Shown piece by piece: positions 1 to 12,722 of a stretch of DNA of 64,000 bases. The position numbers were made by a program, and so were the translations under genes. The stretch lies in NCBI GenBank assembly GCA_964035795.1, contig OZ038323.1:9721291-9785290 (forward strand), written 5' to 3'. Position 1 is the stretch's first letter; each line of letters begins with the position of its first letter. The stretch comes from Pterobdella sp. o SKG-2022 (Eukaryota > Annelida > Clitellata > Hirudinida > Piscicolidae). The notes under the pieces were generated by a model. The model had not been told where the DNA came from. It saw only the letters and a program-made list of their open reading frames with translations, and ran no database searches.

Positions 1-1230
1 AATTACGGATGTATGCATTATTCTGGCTGTTTGGTTCTATTGTTATGTTTGTACGTTTTTTTCTGTTATATATGTTAGTGTTTGTATTGGTATGTTTGTT
101 TTTATTCATACGTTTGGTTGCTTTTGTGTGTATATTTCTGACCGATTTATATGCTTAAACCCTATATTAATTATACCACAGAATTTTTGGAAGTACACTT
201 GCTTAATTTTTATTAAGCTTATATCATACTTTTCTATATATTTAAATAAACACTTGTATGTTTGTTTTATGCCATTACACAACCAATCTGTCAGCTTGCT
301 ATAAAATTACTCTGTTTACAATAGCTTGAATGATTAACAAAGAGTAGAGTAATCAAAAAATGATAATGAGACAATTGAGATTTGGTATGAGCTTTAGTGG
401 GTCTTTACGCAATTCTGACATTTTTCATTTAATTTAAGGTTTTTGTGGGCGATATAATGGTCTTTGGGAGTTGCATGAGGTGGTAAAATGAGGAAGTTTT
501 CAAAGTGAATTTATTCACGTTTCATGTATTTAGTCCTATACAATAAAAAAAATGAAATAAAAGATATTATCGTAAACCGCAATTAAACTGGATAGTAATT
601 TTCTATTTTTATCAGTTGAAATAGTCAAAAAAAAAGTATTAAAAATTATTTATTTTAAAAAAAACACTTCAATTTTTATTTTAAAAATAAAAATATATAA
701 CACACAACTCATGTGTATCAAACGAAAACAAAGATACAAAAAATTAAAAATAATTAAACACAAATTAATGCAGGTGACGTTTGCAAACAACACATCCTTA
801 ACAACCCCATATTAGTTATTACACACAATTCAAAGCACAATATGCTGAGGGTATCATAACTCACTTGGTAATTGTTTTGTATGTTTCAAAATTGATTTTT
901 CAACTAGTATTCGTACATCGCATAAGTTATATAAATTAGTATTAAAGTAAGAATATTTGTATATTTATATATGTTTCGTATGTATTTTCTTCTGTATTGT
1001 TTTAATATGTATGTATTGAGTTAGTATTTATGAATACTTATATATACTTTTCTATGTAAACTCTTCTTAAATATTTCTATATTTCGTTGTGGTGTATATT
1101 CAAATGCATATCTCTTTTTCATAGAGAGGTATATATGTACATATATATATATACATATATATGTGTATATGAAAGTAAGTAGCCTCATATTACAGCATAC
1201 ACGTATAGAGTATCATGTGCGAGCCACTCG
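1..1230. other. AT-rich intergenic DNA, no gene seen
   Basis: Very AT-rich sequence with homopolymer runs and TA-rich blocks, including an alternating TA tract near 1138-1165. The only open frame is a short low-complexity hydrophobic one at 92-304, with no splice-flanked or family-like content. I see no coding exon here. Confidence 0.5.
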
Positions 1231-1334
1231 CATATATAAAGGGCTTGCGCTCATTTTCTGCAAGTTTCTACCAGTCTCTTGTCGTTTTGTTTGTTTTTGA
1301 CGGTTTGAATCGCCGTCGTCATGCCTTTTAAGAA
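1231..1334 (+). promoter_or_regulatory. TATA-box promoter with short first exon
   Basis: A strong TATA box (TATATAAA, 1233-1240) sits in an unusually GC-rich stretch. About 80 bp downstream is an ATG at 1321 reading Met-Pro-Phe-Lys-Lys. It runs straight into a consensus donor: AAGAA, then GTGAGT at 1335. If transcription starts about 30 bp after the TATA box, the 5' UTR would be about 55 nt. The coding part would be 14 nt, leaving two bases of a split codon. This fits a mini first exon of a plus-strand gene. No following exon could be matched. It is unlikely to be the first exon of the ROR-like receptor, because it encodes no signal peptide and its phase (2) does not fit the exon at 10,485, which needs phase 1. 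The promoter and donor are seen; the gene identity is unknown. Confidence 0.45.
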
Positions 1335-2997
1335 GTGAGTTTTGTAGTAATGGAGATTGGGGGTTTAAAAGACGTAATGAGGAGTATGAAGTGGTTTATA
1401 TTGGGGTATGAAGGGATGTAAATTGAGGTTTAATATGATGTATGATGGGTTTTTGCAGTTTAAATTCATGAAATCTTCCGTTGTATATGAAAAAATATTT
1501 ATCGTCAAATTAAGCAATAATTAATATTCGTATTACTACTAATGAAACAAGTGATTTGAGCAAAGTACTCGAAAAAAGAATTAAATGTTTTTGATATAAA
1601 ATTGAGGCTAACTAATTATATGTTATTTAAACATATCATTAAGCCAATTGAAAATTTCCAAAAATATTTGTATAATAATAATAATGAAGGAAAAAAAATA
1701 TTTGAAAAAGTACAAACTCAATAATGTAATATTGAGACAATAAGCCGCGGATAATAATAGTAATGAAAGCAATAGTGGTAGTTATGATAAAAATATTCAT
1801 AATTATATAATATTAATAAAAATAATAAGAAATAATATTAATTCCCCCTCCTATAATTATAGTAATGATAACAACTAAGCTTTAAAATATTTTTTAATTT
1901 TTGACGAGTTTCTTTGTTTTATATCGAATATAATTTCATCAAAGTCCATTATTTAAGGGATTGTGTCATGTGACACAGCTCCATGAAGCATTTCCTTCGG
2001 AAATATTTCAACTTCAATCACTCAGAGCTGGCTTCAGGGTTCTATCATCTTCACAATAACAATAAAGAAATCAAAATGATAACACTAATAATCAAAGTAA
2101 TAACAAAAATATTTTGAAAAAACAATTAACAGATTAATGAATCCACAAAATCCTGTTCATAATCATCTTTCATAAATATTTTATTTAAAAATGACAAGTA
2201 TAGCGCTAAATATATAAGTAAAGCATATGCATAATAATAAAAATACTAATTAGATATTCAAGGTAATATATATAGTTTATGAATATTAATAAGCAACTGT
2301 GTTATTTTTAACACATCAAAGATGAAAGCAATGAGTGTTAACTACTTTAACACCTAATTACATATGCACAATTAGTATTCATCTTGGCACTTCATTAATT
2401 ATTCACACCTCGTAATGCAAATCAGTTTCAAGATTACTGCTTCAATTATCTAATTGATTTTCAAGGTTTGGTTGTTATTATTTTTATTATTTTTTTTTGT
2501 TATTGTCGTTTTTTTTATTTTTTTAATTATTTTTCATGTTATTTTTTTTTGTTATTATCTTCATTATTGTCGTTTGTTATTATTTTTATTGTTTTTATAA
2601 TTATTGGCAACTTGTATATATTTATCTTTTGAATAATAATGTCAAAAGCTAGCGCTAATTTTTATTTGTCATCTATCCATTTATTATTTTATTCCCATCT
2701 ATTTAGTCATTATTTTTCTTCTTGATACGCAAGTAATATGAGATTAAAAGTTGAAAAGAAGCCTCATTGGCTTACCATAACTCGATCAGATATATGGGAA
2801 TCTTGAAATTAAATGAGAATAATATTAGACAAAGTAATATTCTAAAATTATAACATAAACTTACATATATTACATGAAATACCTGTTTTTAAATATTTTT
2901 TTGAAAACATTATTTAAATGGTAAACCACATAACACCATGACAACATACCGCGCCAAAAACTTGATTCCTTTAACAGATCTTCTCAATGTTCCATCA

Positions 2998-3360
2998 TCA
3001 TTTTCTTTTCATCACCACTTTCATCCCATCATCATCACAATCATCCCATCATCATCATCATTCCATCATCATCATCGCATCACATCAAAATCATCATCAC
3101 CGTCATCCCATCATCATCAAAATCATCCCATCACCACCACCACTTTCATCCCATCATCATCACAATCATCCTATCATCATCACCATCATCATTCTCTGCA
3201 ACATAAGATTCTTTTCATTAACACCATCATTCTCATCTTCTGAAGTACATCACAGTAATTATCATCATTATCATAACACCACTATCGTCATGATCATCAT
3301 CATAACCCCATCATCGTCTTCCTCATCATCATTATCACCATAACCCAATCATCGTTTTTC
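2998..3360. repeat. Interrupted (ATC)n / CAT-rich microsatellite
   Basis: About 360 bp dominated by CAT and ATC triplets, with ATCCC interruptions. Its triplet nature opens His- and Ser-rich frames on the plus strand that have no other protein-like feature. Confidence 0.85.
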
Positions 3361-4927
3361 TCTTCATCATCATTGTGCTACGTCACGAAACAAGTCTTTG
3401 ATGCTGGGGTTAAGTTTTATTGAAGAGTTATTAATATTCATAAGAAATGTAATAAAAATAATAAAAAAAAACAAAAAATTTGTGAATAAAATAAAAAAAA
3501 GAAAAATACTAGTAATAGTGATAATAACAAAAATAATAAGTTTTATATTTTTTATGAATTAAATTCTTCCAAATATTCGCTCGGGGCGATGATAAGAAAA
3601 TATTTAAGGTCAAACTATTTGCCAACTTTTTATCTCTCTCTATTTTTTGCTTTTAATTTATGCTTTTTTAAAAGTATTATGTATTTTTAGTGAAAAATAT
3701 TCTAAAAATACTTACTTTTTTAATAAAAAATTATGAATTAATGATTTTTTTTATGAAACCTTAGTTTTTATTTTATAACACATCCCAATTTTTCAATTTT
3801 TAAAAGTGAATTATTTTTTAAAACTAACACACGGCTTCTTTGTTTCGAATTCGTCATGTTACACCAAAATAACTATCAATCTTGCCATTGTGAAAGTGAA
3901 CAAGCATTATTTATTATTATTATTTATATTCTTTTGATTATTATTCTCTTTATGCGATTATTAACTAACAATTATTCTAGCAAGTCAAATAAATCAGAGG
4001 ATTACTAAGCCAATCTGCTTGTATCTGTCTTTTTGTTTCTTTGTTTCACTCTTTATACACTTTCTATCATCCATTATTATTTAGTAGTATCATGTATGCT
4101 TTTATGATATTTTTCAATTTTATCGATTTTATAGCATTATTTTGGGTTAAACTTTATGACAAAAATAAACGTAAAATTTATTGTTATCTTTATAACATTG
4201 CTTGTAGGCTAATACTATGAACATGATAAGTGCATATATGACAAAAAATTAAATTATCACACTGTGTATAATATTTTATTGTATTGGCGGCTGATGTTCG
4301 TAATATTTTGTGTTTAAAGCCTGCTTGTTCGCGCCTTCGTTAGCGTGTAATTACAGGGGAATTAGAAGAGACGATATTAATTGGTTAAAAAAACATCTAT
4401 TGATAATAAAAGAAATAAAGTTATTAATAATGATAAAAATAAGAGTAATAATCATATCAAAGTAGTAGGAATAAAAACAATAACAATAAATAAAAAATAA
4501 TTATTATAATTTTTTGATTTATTTTTGACGAAAAAATACTTTTGTCACTGAAGGAAGAACTAATGTGTTTGATTGTTTTCAAGGAAAATAAACTCTTACA
4601 TTTTTAAATTTTAAAACAATAATAAAAAAAAATATATATAAATAATAATAATAATAATAACCAATATGTTTTTATAGGTGTTTTCCGGGAAGGTAGCTAT
4701 TGCTAAGACTTGAATGAAGATTTAATATATCATTTCCATTCGAAACCCGCGTTTCTGATTGTTAATTCTAAATTTTTTTTGATAATTTTATTTTTGTTTA
4801 TTTTTCTATATTTTTTCTAGTAATAAAGTTGAATTTTCACGATAGTAAGTAAATTAATATTTTACCAGTCAATTAATTAGGCTTGTTTATTAGTTTTTCT
4901 TCATATATTTTATCATTTTTCCATTCA

Positions 4928-5021
4928 TGATATTATGTTTTTATGATATTATGTTTTTATGATATTATGTTTTTATGATATTATGTTTTTATGATATTAT
5001 GTTTTTATGATATTATGTTTT
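4928..5021. repeat. 16-bp tandem repeat, about 6 copies
   Basis: The unit TGATATTATGTTTTTA repeats with almost no variation from 4928 to about 5021, giving about 5.9 copies. The near identity of the copies suggests recent expansion. Confidence 0.9.
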
Positions 5022-5137
5022 TCTTAAAAATTTCCATGCAATATGATTGGAAATTTTGTAATAACACTTCTCTAAACAGAAATTTAATAATCCTCTTTGC
5101 CTGATTGTTTGTTTTGTCTCGTATTGTTTGAAAGCTT

Positions 5138-5328
<191 letters not shown>

Positions 5329-6046
5329 CTTCAATTATTTATATTTTTCTAGCACTATTGATGAAAATCATAACAAGTGATGGATGTAAAATAATACCAA
5401 TTGCTAATTTTTTTGAATCACATACACACGCACACACACATACGTTCATACATACAAAGGCATTAATCCTCTAAACCAAACACACACTCATATCTCTATA
5501 CAATTCATAAATACATACACACATACTTGAACGCACGGAGAAAAAAATGAAAGAATAATTATATTTCCAAATAAACATTAGGCCTTATCTAATTTCCAGA
5601 TTTTATCAAGATGAAAAGTGAAACAAGATCGGAAATAAGCTTCCAGTTTTGAAATAAAAACAAAGAACCTGACAAATTTTAAAAATGGATATCTTCTTGT
5701 TTTTGATGAACATCATCATCATCACCACCGCCACCAACATCACACCGCCAAGTATGTTATCTTTGTTCTGATGTGTCATTTGTTTGATAAGCTTGAAGGG
5801 GTTTAAAATGTTGTCAGTTGTTGTTTTTGATAATAATTGAGGTTTATAACAAAAATAATAAAAATAAAAAGTTTATTATAAAATAATATATATAATAAAA
5901 ATAACTGGTTTAAGATTGTAATAAGTAGAAGCTTCTCATAATTATGCCATTAAATTTATATATTTATAATTTTATGTCATTGAATATCTTCAGCGATAAG
6001 CGAAAAACATTTTTATTTTTATAAACCTTGAATAAAATCCATGTTT

Positions 6047-6118
6047 CACCATCATCATCCTCATCATTATCATCCCAATCGTCATCATCATTATCATCCA
6101 CATCATCATCATCATCAT
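6047..6118. repeat. (CAT)n-rich microsatellite
   Basis: Imperfect CAT/ATC triplets. On the minus strand they read as an Asp-rich run, which is a by-product of the repeat. Confidence 0.75.
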
Positions 6119-7092
6119 GTGTCAAACATAAAAAGTATAAAATTTTTTCGTTGAATCTCCTCATTCCAACCTCAATCAATTATAACCAAATGGCGTGACC
6201 TTACTAATAAATTCTCAATTAGCACTTCATTTCATGAATATTTATGACTCAATCACGTGATGTACAATAATTTCTATTAATAGCACCAATATGTTTTTAT
6301 GGGTGTTTCAAGTACTAGCTGGTGGCTCATGGTGGCTGAGAAAGCTGGTGTTAGATCTGGATGAACAGATGCACGATAATCTCATATCACAAACGCATCA
6401 TGTTAAACATATCAGTTCAAATGATACTTCAAAACATAATAATATTTTAAAGTTTATTATTATAGTTATGTTTCTATATTAAATCCTACGCATTGTATCG
6501 CCCACATTAAGTTAAATAATGGTTCTGAATATAAAAATATAGAAATATTTCAGAAGCTATAATACTATTTTCTAAAGTTCTATCCATATACAGTATCAAG
6601 TAAGAGTATTCTGATAGAAACAATAGCAGTTCAATGCTGTAGGATGTTATATGTGATAGAGAGAGGAGAGATAAGGTTGGAAACTTAATATTTTGACACT
6701 ATAAATCCCTTTGAAATCCAACTTTTTGAAATCGAATCGAGCTATGTATTGAAGTTCTGTGTTGAAAATAGTTGTTGTAGATAATCTATTGAAGAGGTTA
6801 ATGTCTTTATTTTTTTCTCTTTTCCAACCAGAACTTATCAATAAAACCTTGATAAGACAACAACAAAAATTAAACTTTTCCACAACATATCAGTAATTTT
6901 AAGTTCAAAAAATAATCAAAAATATATATTTAGAATATTTTGCAACGATTTAAAGAAAGTGCCGACGTAATCGGTCTAGCAATTAGAGAGATCGAGGTCT
7001 GATAAGGCTTTTAACGAGTGATACAACATCTATCCTACCACACACTACATAACTAAATATGTTCAAAATGGTGTTACAATCCATATATAACA

Positions 7093-7331
7093 AGATATAA
7101 CGTTTAAAAGAGATATAACGTTTAAGAGATATAACGTTTAAAAGAGATATAACGTTTAAAAGAGATATAACGTTTAAAAGAGATATAACGTTTAAAAGAG
7201 ATATAACGTTTAAGAGATATAACGTTTAAAAGAGATATAACGTTTAAAAGAGATATAACGTTTAAAAGAGATATAACGTTTAAAAGAGATATAACGTTTA
7301 AAAGAGATATAACGTTTAAAAGAGATATAAC
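7093..7331. repeat. 18-bp minisatellite with AACGTT cores, 14 copies
   Basis: The unit AGATATAACGTTTAAAAG repeats about 14 times. Each unit carries the palindrome AACGTT. The second and seventh copies are followed by a two-base-shorter spacer (TTTAAGAG instead of TTTAAAAGAG). This suggests that a block of units was duplicated rather than only single units. Confidence 0.92.
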
Positions 7332-8048
7332 GCTAGAAACATTGAAAGTCCCATTGAATCATTCTGACAAACGTCATGCAACGTTCCTACTATTATTAAT
7401 AATATTCAATATGACCCAATTGTTTATTTCCATGTTGAGCGATTAACAACCTTTTTTTACCAAACCACCGTTATTTTCAACCCCATACAAACCAGGTAGT
7501 TAGTTGTTCACTTAAATTCTCCTTTACAATCTCCAATAACGCTTGAAATCCTCCACAATTTTACTTAATTTTGTATTACATATTACAGTCTTCAATTGTG
7601 TAATTTTAATTAAATATAACAGTCTAACAATCTCCATCTACCTGTTCATTATTTGTTCATCTTTCATCCCATTAATCTCTTATTTTCATACCTCCATCCT
7701 TCCTTTCCCTTCCACCATTCCATCTGCAAGTGCACGCTGTTATCAGCGCCTGCAGAGCCTAGTGTTGATAATGGCTGCCAACAATTCAAATTATTTTTAA
7801 AAATTCTCATATCTGTTATGAGAACTGTTTAAAAATTCTTTTCTTATCTTATTCACCTGTTTTTGGCTACTTTTTACTTATATTACATTTTATATCAATA
7901 CTGAAACTACTTATAATATTACTACTACAACTATCTTCTATTAATATTACCACTAAGTTGGTAATATTACTAAAATTTTAAATCATTGGATTCATAATGA
8001 TAAGAGTAAACCTAGAATAAAATAATACCAAACCCTGTAACTCCAAAC

Positions 8049-8110
8049 AAAGATGCTACAACTATGTAATGCACCAGCAACAAACTCCCACGGACCTGGG
8101 TAGCATCTTT
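8049..8110. other. 11-bp perfect inverted repeat (hairpin potential)
   Basis: AAAGATGCTAC at 8049-8059 is answered by GTAGCATCTTT at 8100-8110, with a 40-nt loop that is GC-richer than its surroundings. It could be part of a small structured RNA or the end of a degenerate element. Function is not known. Confidence 0.5.
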
Positions 8111-10484
8111 AGGAAGCAATTTTCATAATTTGACATTGTTTTAAAGCTCGGCTCTATCCATCATTCTGTAGCGCTGTCTTTTTAGTGTATAAAAAATTGC
8201 TATGTTTGTATCTTTGGTGTTGTGTTCATTCCTTTTTAATCTTTTTTTCTAATATCATTCATTTCCTGTTATTTATTGATTAGTTTTTGTTTAAAATCAA
8301 TTTTTTTTCTTTCCGGTTTATTTCCTCTTCGCTTAATTATTTTTTAAATTATTTTTCATTCATGCTGTTTTTGGGCACCTCTCAGAAAATGAAACCCAAC
8401 ACAAAAGAAACCAAAATTACTTTTTGACGGAAAACTTCAAAAGCAATTAATCACATAATCTAATGCATTAATACATCTAAACTTGCTTATCAAATAAATA
8501 AATACTTTATAAATCTGCAACATATGAACTTGACAGTGGCTATCAGTGAAAGTTTGATCATTATCTGCAATGATCGTTTAGTTTACAACGGTACTCTTAT
8601 CTTTCTTTATCGCTGCCCGGTATCTTTTCAGTTAATCTAAACACAGTTAATATTGATATGTTAAGTTGTCAAAGAAACCAACCTCACTGATTAACATTTC
8701 ATCAGAATATATTGTATCCCTTACTTCATTATATCCCCGTTATACCTCTTATAAAATAACCCTAATGTAAAACTATACCTATTTCAACATTTTAAATCAA
8801 CACCACCAATTTTCTTGTGATTTCCCGTTATTAACGAGGTCGCTTTTTTTTATCACTGGTTGAATTAAGTACTCAACAAATGGGAGTTGAACTCAGGTTG
8901 CCAGGTTGATAATAAAAGAGATATACCTCTCTGCCACAATTTTAATTAAGAATTGTTCCAATAATGATTATCACAAAAGACTTTTTTCTTTCTCTAATTA
9001 AAAAATTTTCCTTTCGTGTCAACACTTGTCAGGGTTTTGCACGAATATTATTTCAAAACCTCATACTAAATTTGAAACAATGGCGTAGGAATGGAATGAA
9101 ACAAAGGCCTATCAATTAGTTTGGCAGGGAAAAAATTCAATTATCGTTTCACTAGTTTTCAACAATTCTAATTATTATTACTAGTATTTAAGATTTATTT
9201 TTATTTTATTCGAATATACTCAATGTCTTTTCTTATTCACTACCTTCAGTATAACAAAATAAATATATAAAAATAATAAGCATTATTGTTATTAGTGCAA
9301 CAATTAAGAGATCACAAAGGCAACTCCTACTGCATCCATGCACCGATCTCTGTCAACCTCGTACTGCCATTCTCGCCATCGTTATTTTTATTTGTATTAC
9401 AATTATTTTATATATCTTTCATTTTTATTATTTGAATTTATTGTATTTTTTTTCAAATTTATTGTTTATTATTATTTTTATGCTATCATCAAGGGATGCC
9501 AATCATTTGAGCCTTCATGTTTTTTGTCTATCATCTATCACGAAGAAGCGGAATAAAAATGAAAAATAATTAGAATAAAAAATAATAAAAATAAGAACAA
9601 AGTGGAAATAATGAATTATTCAAGTACGAACAAATATTTTAAAACAAATTGAAACGGCAATAATAATTATAAAAGAAACCAAAAAATAAACATAATAATA
9701 ATAATAATAAAAATGATTATGATGATTATGATGATGATAATGATGATGATGATTGCCCCGGCATTCCACTCGCATAAATCAGCGGCGTTAAAAATTTATT
9801 CAATTGATCAAAGTTGCACGCTACATCATTAAGGATCCTTCAGTCAAAAGTGGAATCAATCAAAAACAAAATTTGAATTTTAGATAATTTAAAAAATCAT
9901 TTTTAAATTATACAAAATACATCAATTCATTTATTTAAGTATTTTTTTAAATTATCAAAGTAAATAAATATATATTTATTGAAACTAATAAACATTGAAA
10001 TATGTTTATATGTTTACATATTTTCAAAATAACATGACAAAAAACTGAATTACATAACCTCAAACATTTACCTTTGTGAACATTAAACTCTCCACTTTTC
10101 TCATGCTGCTCTTATTACGTTTTTATATTCTTTTTTTTTGATCATGCTTATTATTATTATTATTCTTTTTTCAAAAGTTTCTTAGTTTAATTCACTTTAT
10201 TAATATTATCATTTAATATGCTTGCTTCTAGCATCAAATTATGATAAATAAGCATGAACGATTGTTTTGAAATCATTGTTTTGCTGCATTAAAAGCTCCA
10301 CGCCTCAGACTAAACACCGCCATATTTTTATTTTAGAATTCTTTCCCTAAATGATTGAGGCCCAAACTTTTATATAAAACGATATATCTACGCATAATAA
10401 ATAACTAGTCTATTTATCAACAAATTTAATGATAACAATTATTATTAACTGCAAAACCATATCAAACCTCACCCCACACTTCAG

Positions 10485-12690
10485 GCTACTTCGTACGGGT
10501 GGACACCCCACTAACAAACGTGACACGGTTTGAGGGTGCATCCTTGAGGCTCTCATGCGAGATCACAGGGCACCCAGTCCCACACTACACCTGGCTCAAA
10601 GGTCCAAAGTGGTTTGGTTATGGAAATAACATCGTTTCTGACGATTCTATCAAAGAGAATCTTATTAATTTTGTCAATGATATGAAAAGTAATAATAAGA
10701 ATGATGATGGGGATGATGATGGTGGCATTTGGGGTCTAAATTTGGAAAATGATGATGAGAATGAGTTGAAATCCCGAGATCATCAAGTGCAAGCCACTCA
10801 CTGGGGGTCAAGGTGAGTGGTGGAAAGGGTTGTGGTGTGTTATTTAATATATTTGTAGCAAAGATAGTGATGATGGCAATGAGATATTGGTAATAGTTGG
10901 TGGTGTTACTGTAGTTTTTGGCAGCGTTGTACAGGACATATAATACAAGATGGCACATATCTGTTAGAAGTTCACGCTAATGTCACTTGTTTTCAGTATT
11001 CAAATATTAAGAATAAAATGTGTATTTTTGTAGCATGTTTTCAAACATAATTCACCGTGCATTAATCAAAGTAAGAGCAATATTATGAAGTGTTTATTGG
11101 AGATGATTAAGAGGCTTAATCAAGAAAATGATTTATTTGTGAATAAAAACTGCCATGAAACTCGTCGATGAATCATTTGTATTCTAACATAATTTCAATA
11201 CAAGATGCTGTAGTATAATGGATATGCTCTGAGATTTAATTTTTTATAAAACCAATACTACTACTGCTACTACTACTACTGCTACTACTACCGCCGCTAC
11301 TACTACTACTACTACCACTACTACTACTACTGCTACTACTACCTCTACTATTAATACTACTACTACTACTGCTACTAATACCGCCGCTACTACTACTGCT
11401 ACTACTACTACCACTACTACTACTACTACTACCGTTATAATGATTATCTCTGTGTTATTATTTTTTTTCCATTGTTAATTTTTATTACTCGTATCATCAT
11501 CTTTGATGTCAGCGTTTGTGGGTCAAAACGTCCTGATACCCACACAGATTAAGGGTCATGTAGGTTTAATTGGGGGTTGTATGCCGTCGTAGATTGCTGT
11601 GTAGTAGAGTAGTGTTTATTGTAGTTTCTTTCATTGTTTGATAATGATATACTGATGGGTGTAATATGAAAGATGAAGTAGTAAAGATGAAAAACTAAAA
11701 TGGAGCTTACTATAGACATCGTATATTTTTTTAACGTTATGTTCAATTCTAACTATATATATATATATACAACAATTAACCAAAAAAGCTGATTTACTTT
11801 TCATGAAAAAATACTTTCATATTAAGGTTAAAAATTAATGAATACAACTCTCAATACATAAAAGTTTCAAAACGTATCTGTACTTGAAGCTCATAAAACC
11901 AAATGAATGTCTATATAAAGATTACGACTATTATCCAATTATCAATTGAACTCTGTGGAATTATCTTAGGGGGTGGTTCAGATTTCAACCATTATAGAGA
12001 ATTCGGAGATCAAGTGTAAGCTTTTTGGATCGGAATGCCTTTTTTGTCAAAGTCAAACAAAAAAAACTATCAGTGTTTATGAGAATAATAATAACTACAA
12101 TTATAATCAATATAAATAATAGAATGTTTGGAGTAGCAAAAACCCCTATTGTACCTTGAAAAATCTGTTATTGCTCAAAATAATAAGAATAAGAAATAAA
12201 AAAAATAATTTAAATTTAATTAAAAATCATTCAAATATCAGTTTTTGTTTTTTTTTTAAATTTTCCAATTCTAAGTTAAAATCTTTGTCAATTTTATAGT
12301 AATGTCACCGAATTGAAGATCGGATGCACCACTAATAATGAATATTCATAATTAATAATAATAATTATAATATTGAGGAGAATCTTTATAAAAATGACAC
12401 TGATAGTTATTAATATCAGTAATAGCAAATAATAATATTGGTACTAATAAAAAATAGTAAAGATATATTTCTAAATGCACAAATCAATACTACCATTCTA
12501 CTCTCAATAGTAGTTGTAACCGTCTTATCAATGGCTTATCCCGGTGCTAATTGGTCTCGTATGACACACACATGTCAACATGCCTACACGGTCCTTTGTC
12601 GTTTGCGTTGTTGATGAGAATAGCAATAATAAAAACCTTTATGATAGTTACTACTACTACTAATACTCTTATTCCTACTTCTACTACTAA

Positions 12691-12722
<32 letters not shown>

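Noticed and set aside
1321..1334. Mini-exon as first exon of the ROR-like gene
   Set aside because: It encodes no signal peptide and leaves phase 2, while the exon at 10485 needs one leftover base.
2938..3343. His/Ser-rich open frames
   Set aside because: They are produced by the CAT/ATC microsatellite. The frames overlap each other and have no family features.
6290..6482. Short plus-strand frame with a Trp-rich start
   Set aside because: The first 30 codons look coding-like, but there is no acceptor, no donor in phase and no recognisable family.
7093..7331. Possible CRISPR-like array
   Set aside because: The units are contiguous with no spacers of unique sequence, and the genome is an animal one. 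It is a minisatellite.
8885..8940. Minus-strand tRNA-like segment with A- and B-box resemblance
   Set aside because: The A box (TGGCAGAGAGG) and B box (GAGTTCAACTCC) are approximate and no cloverleaf could be closed. It is at best a SINE remnant.
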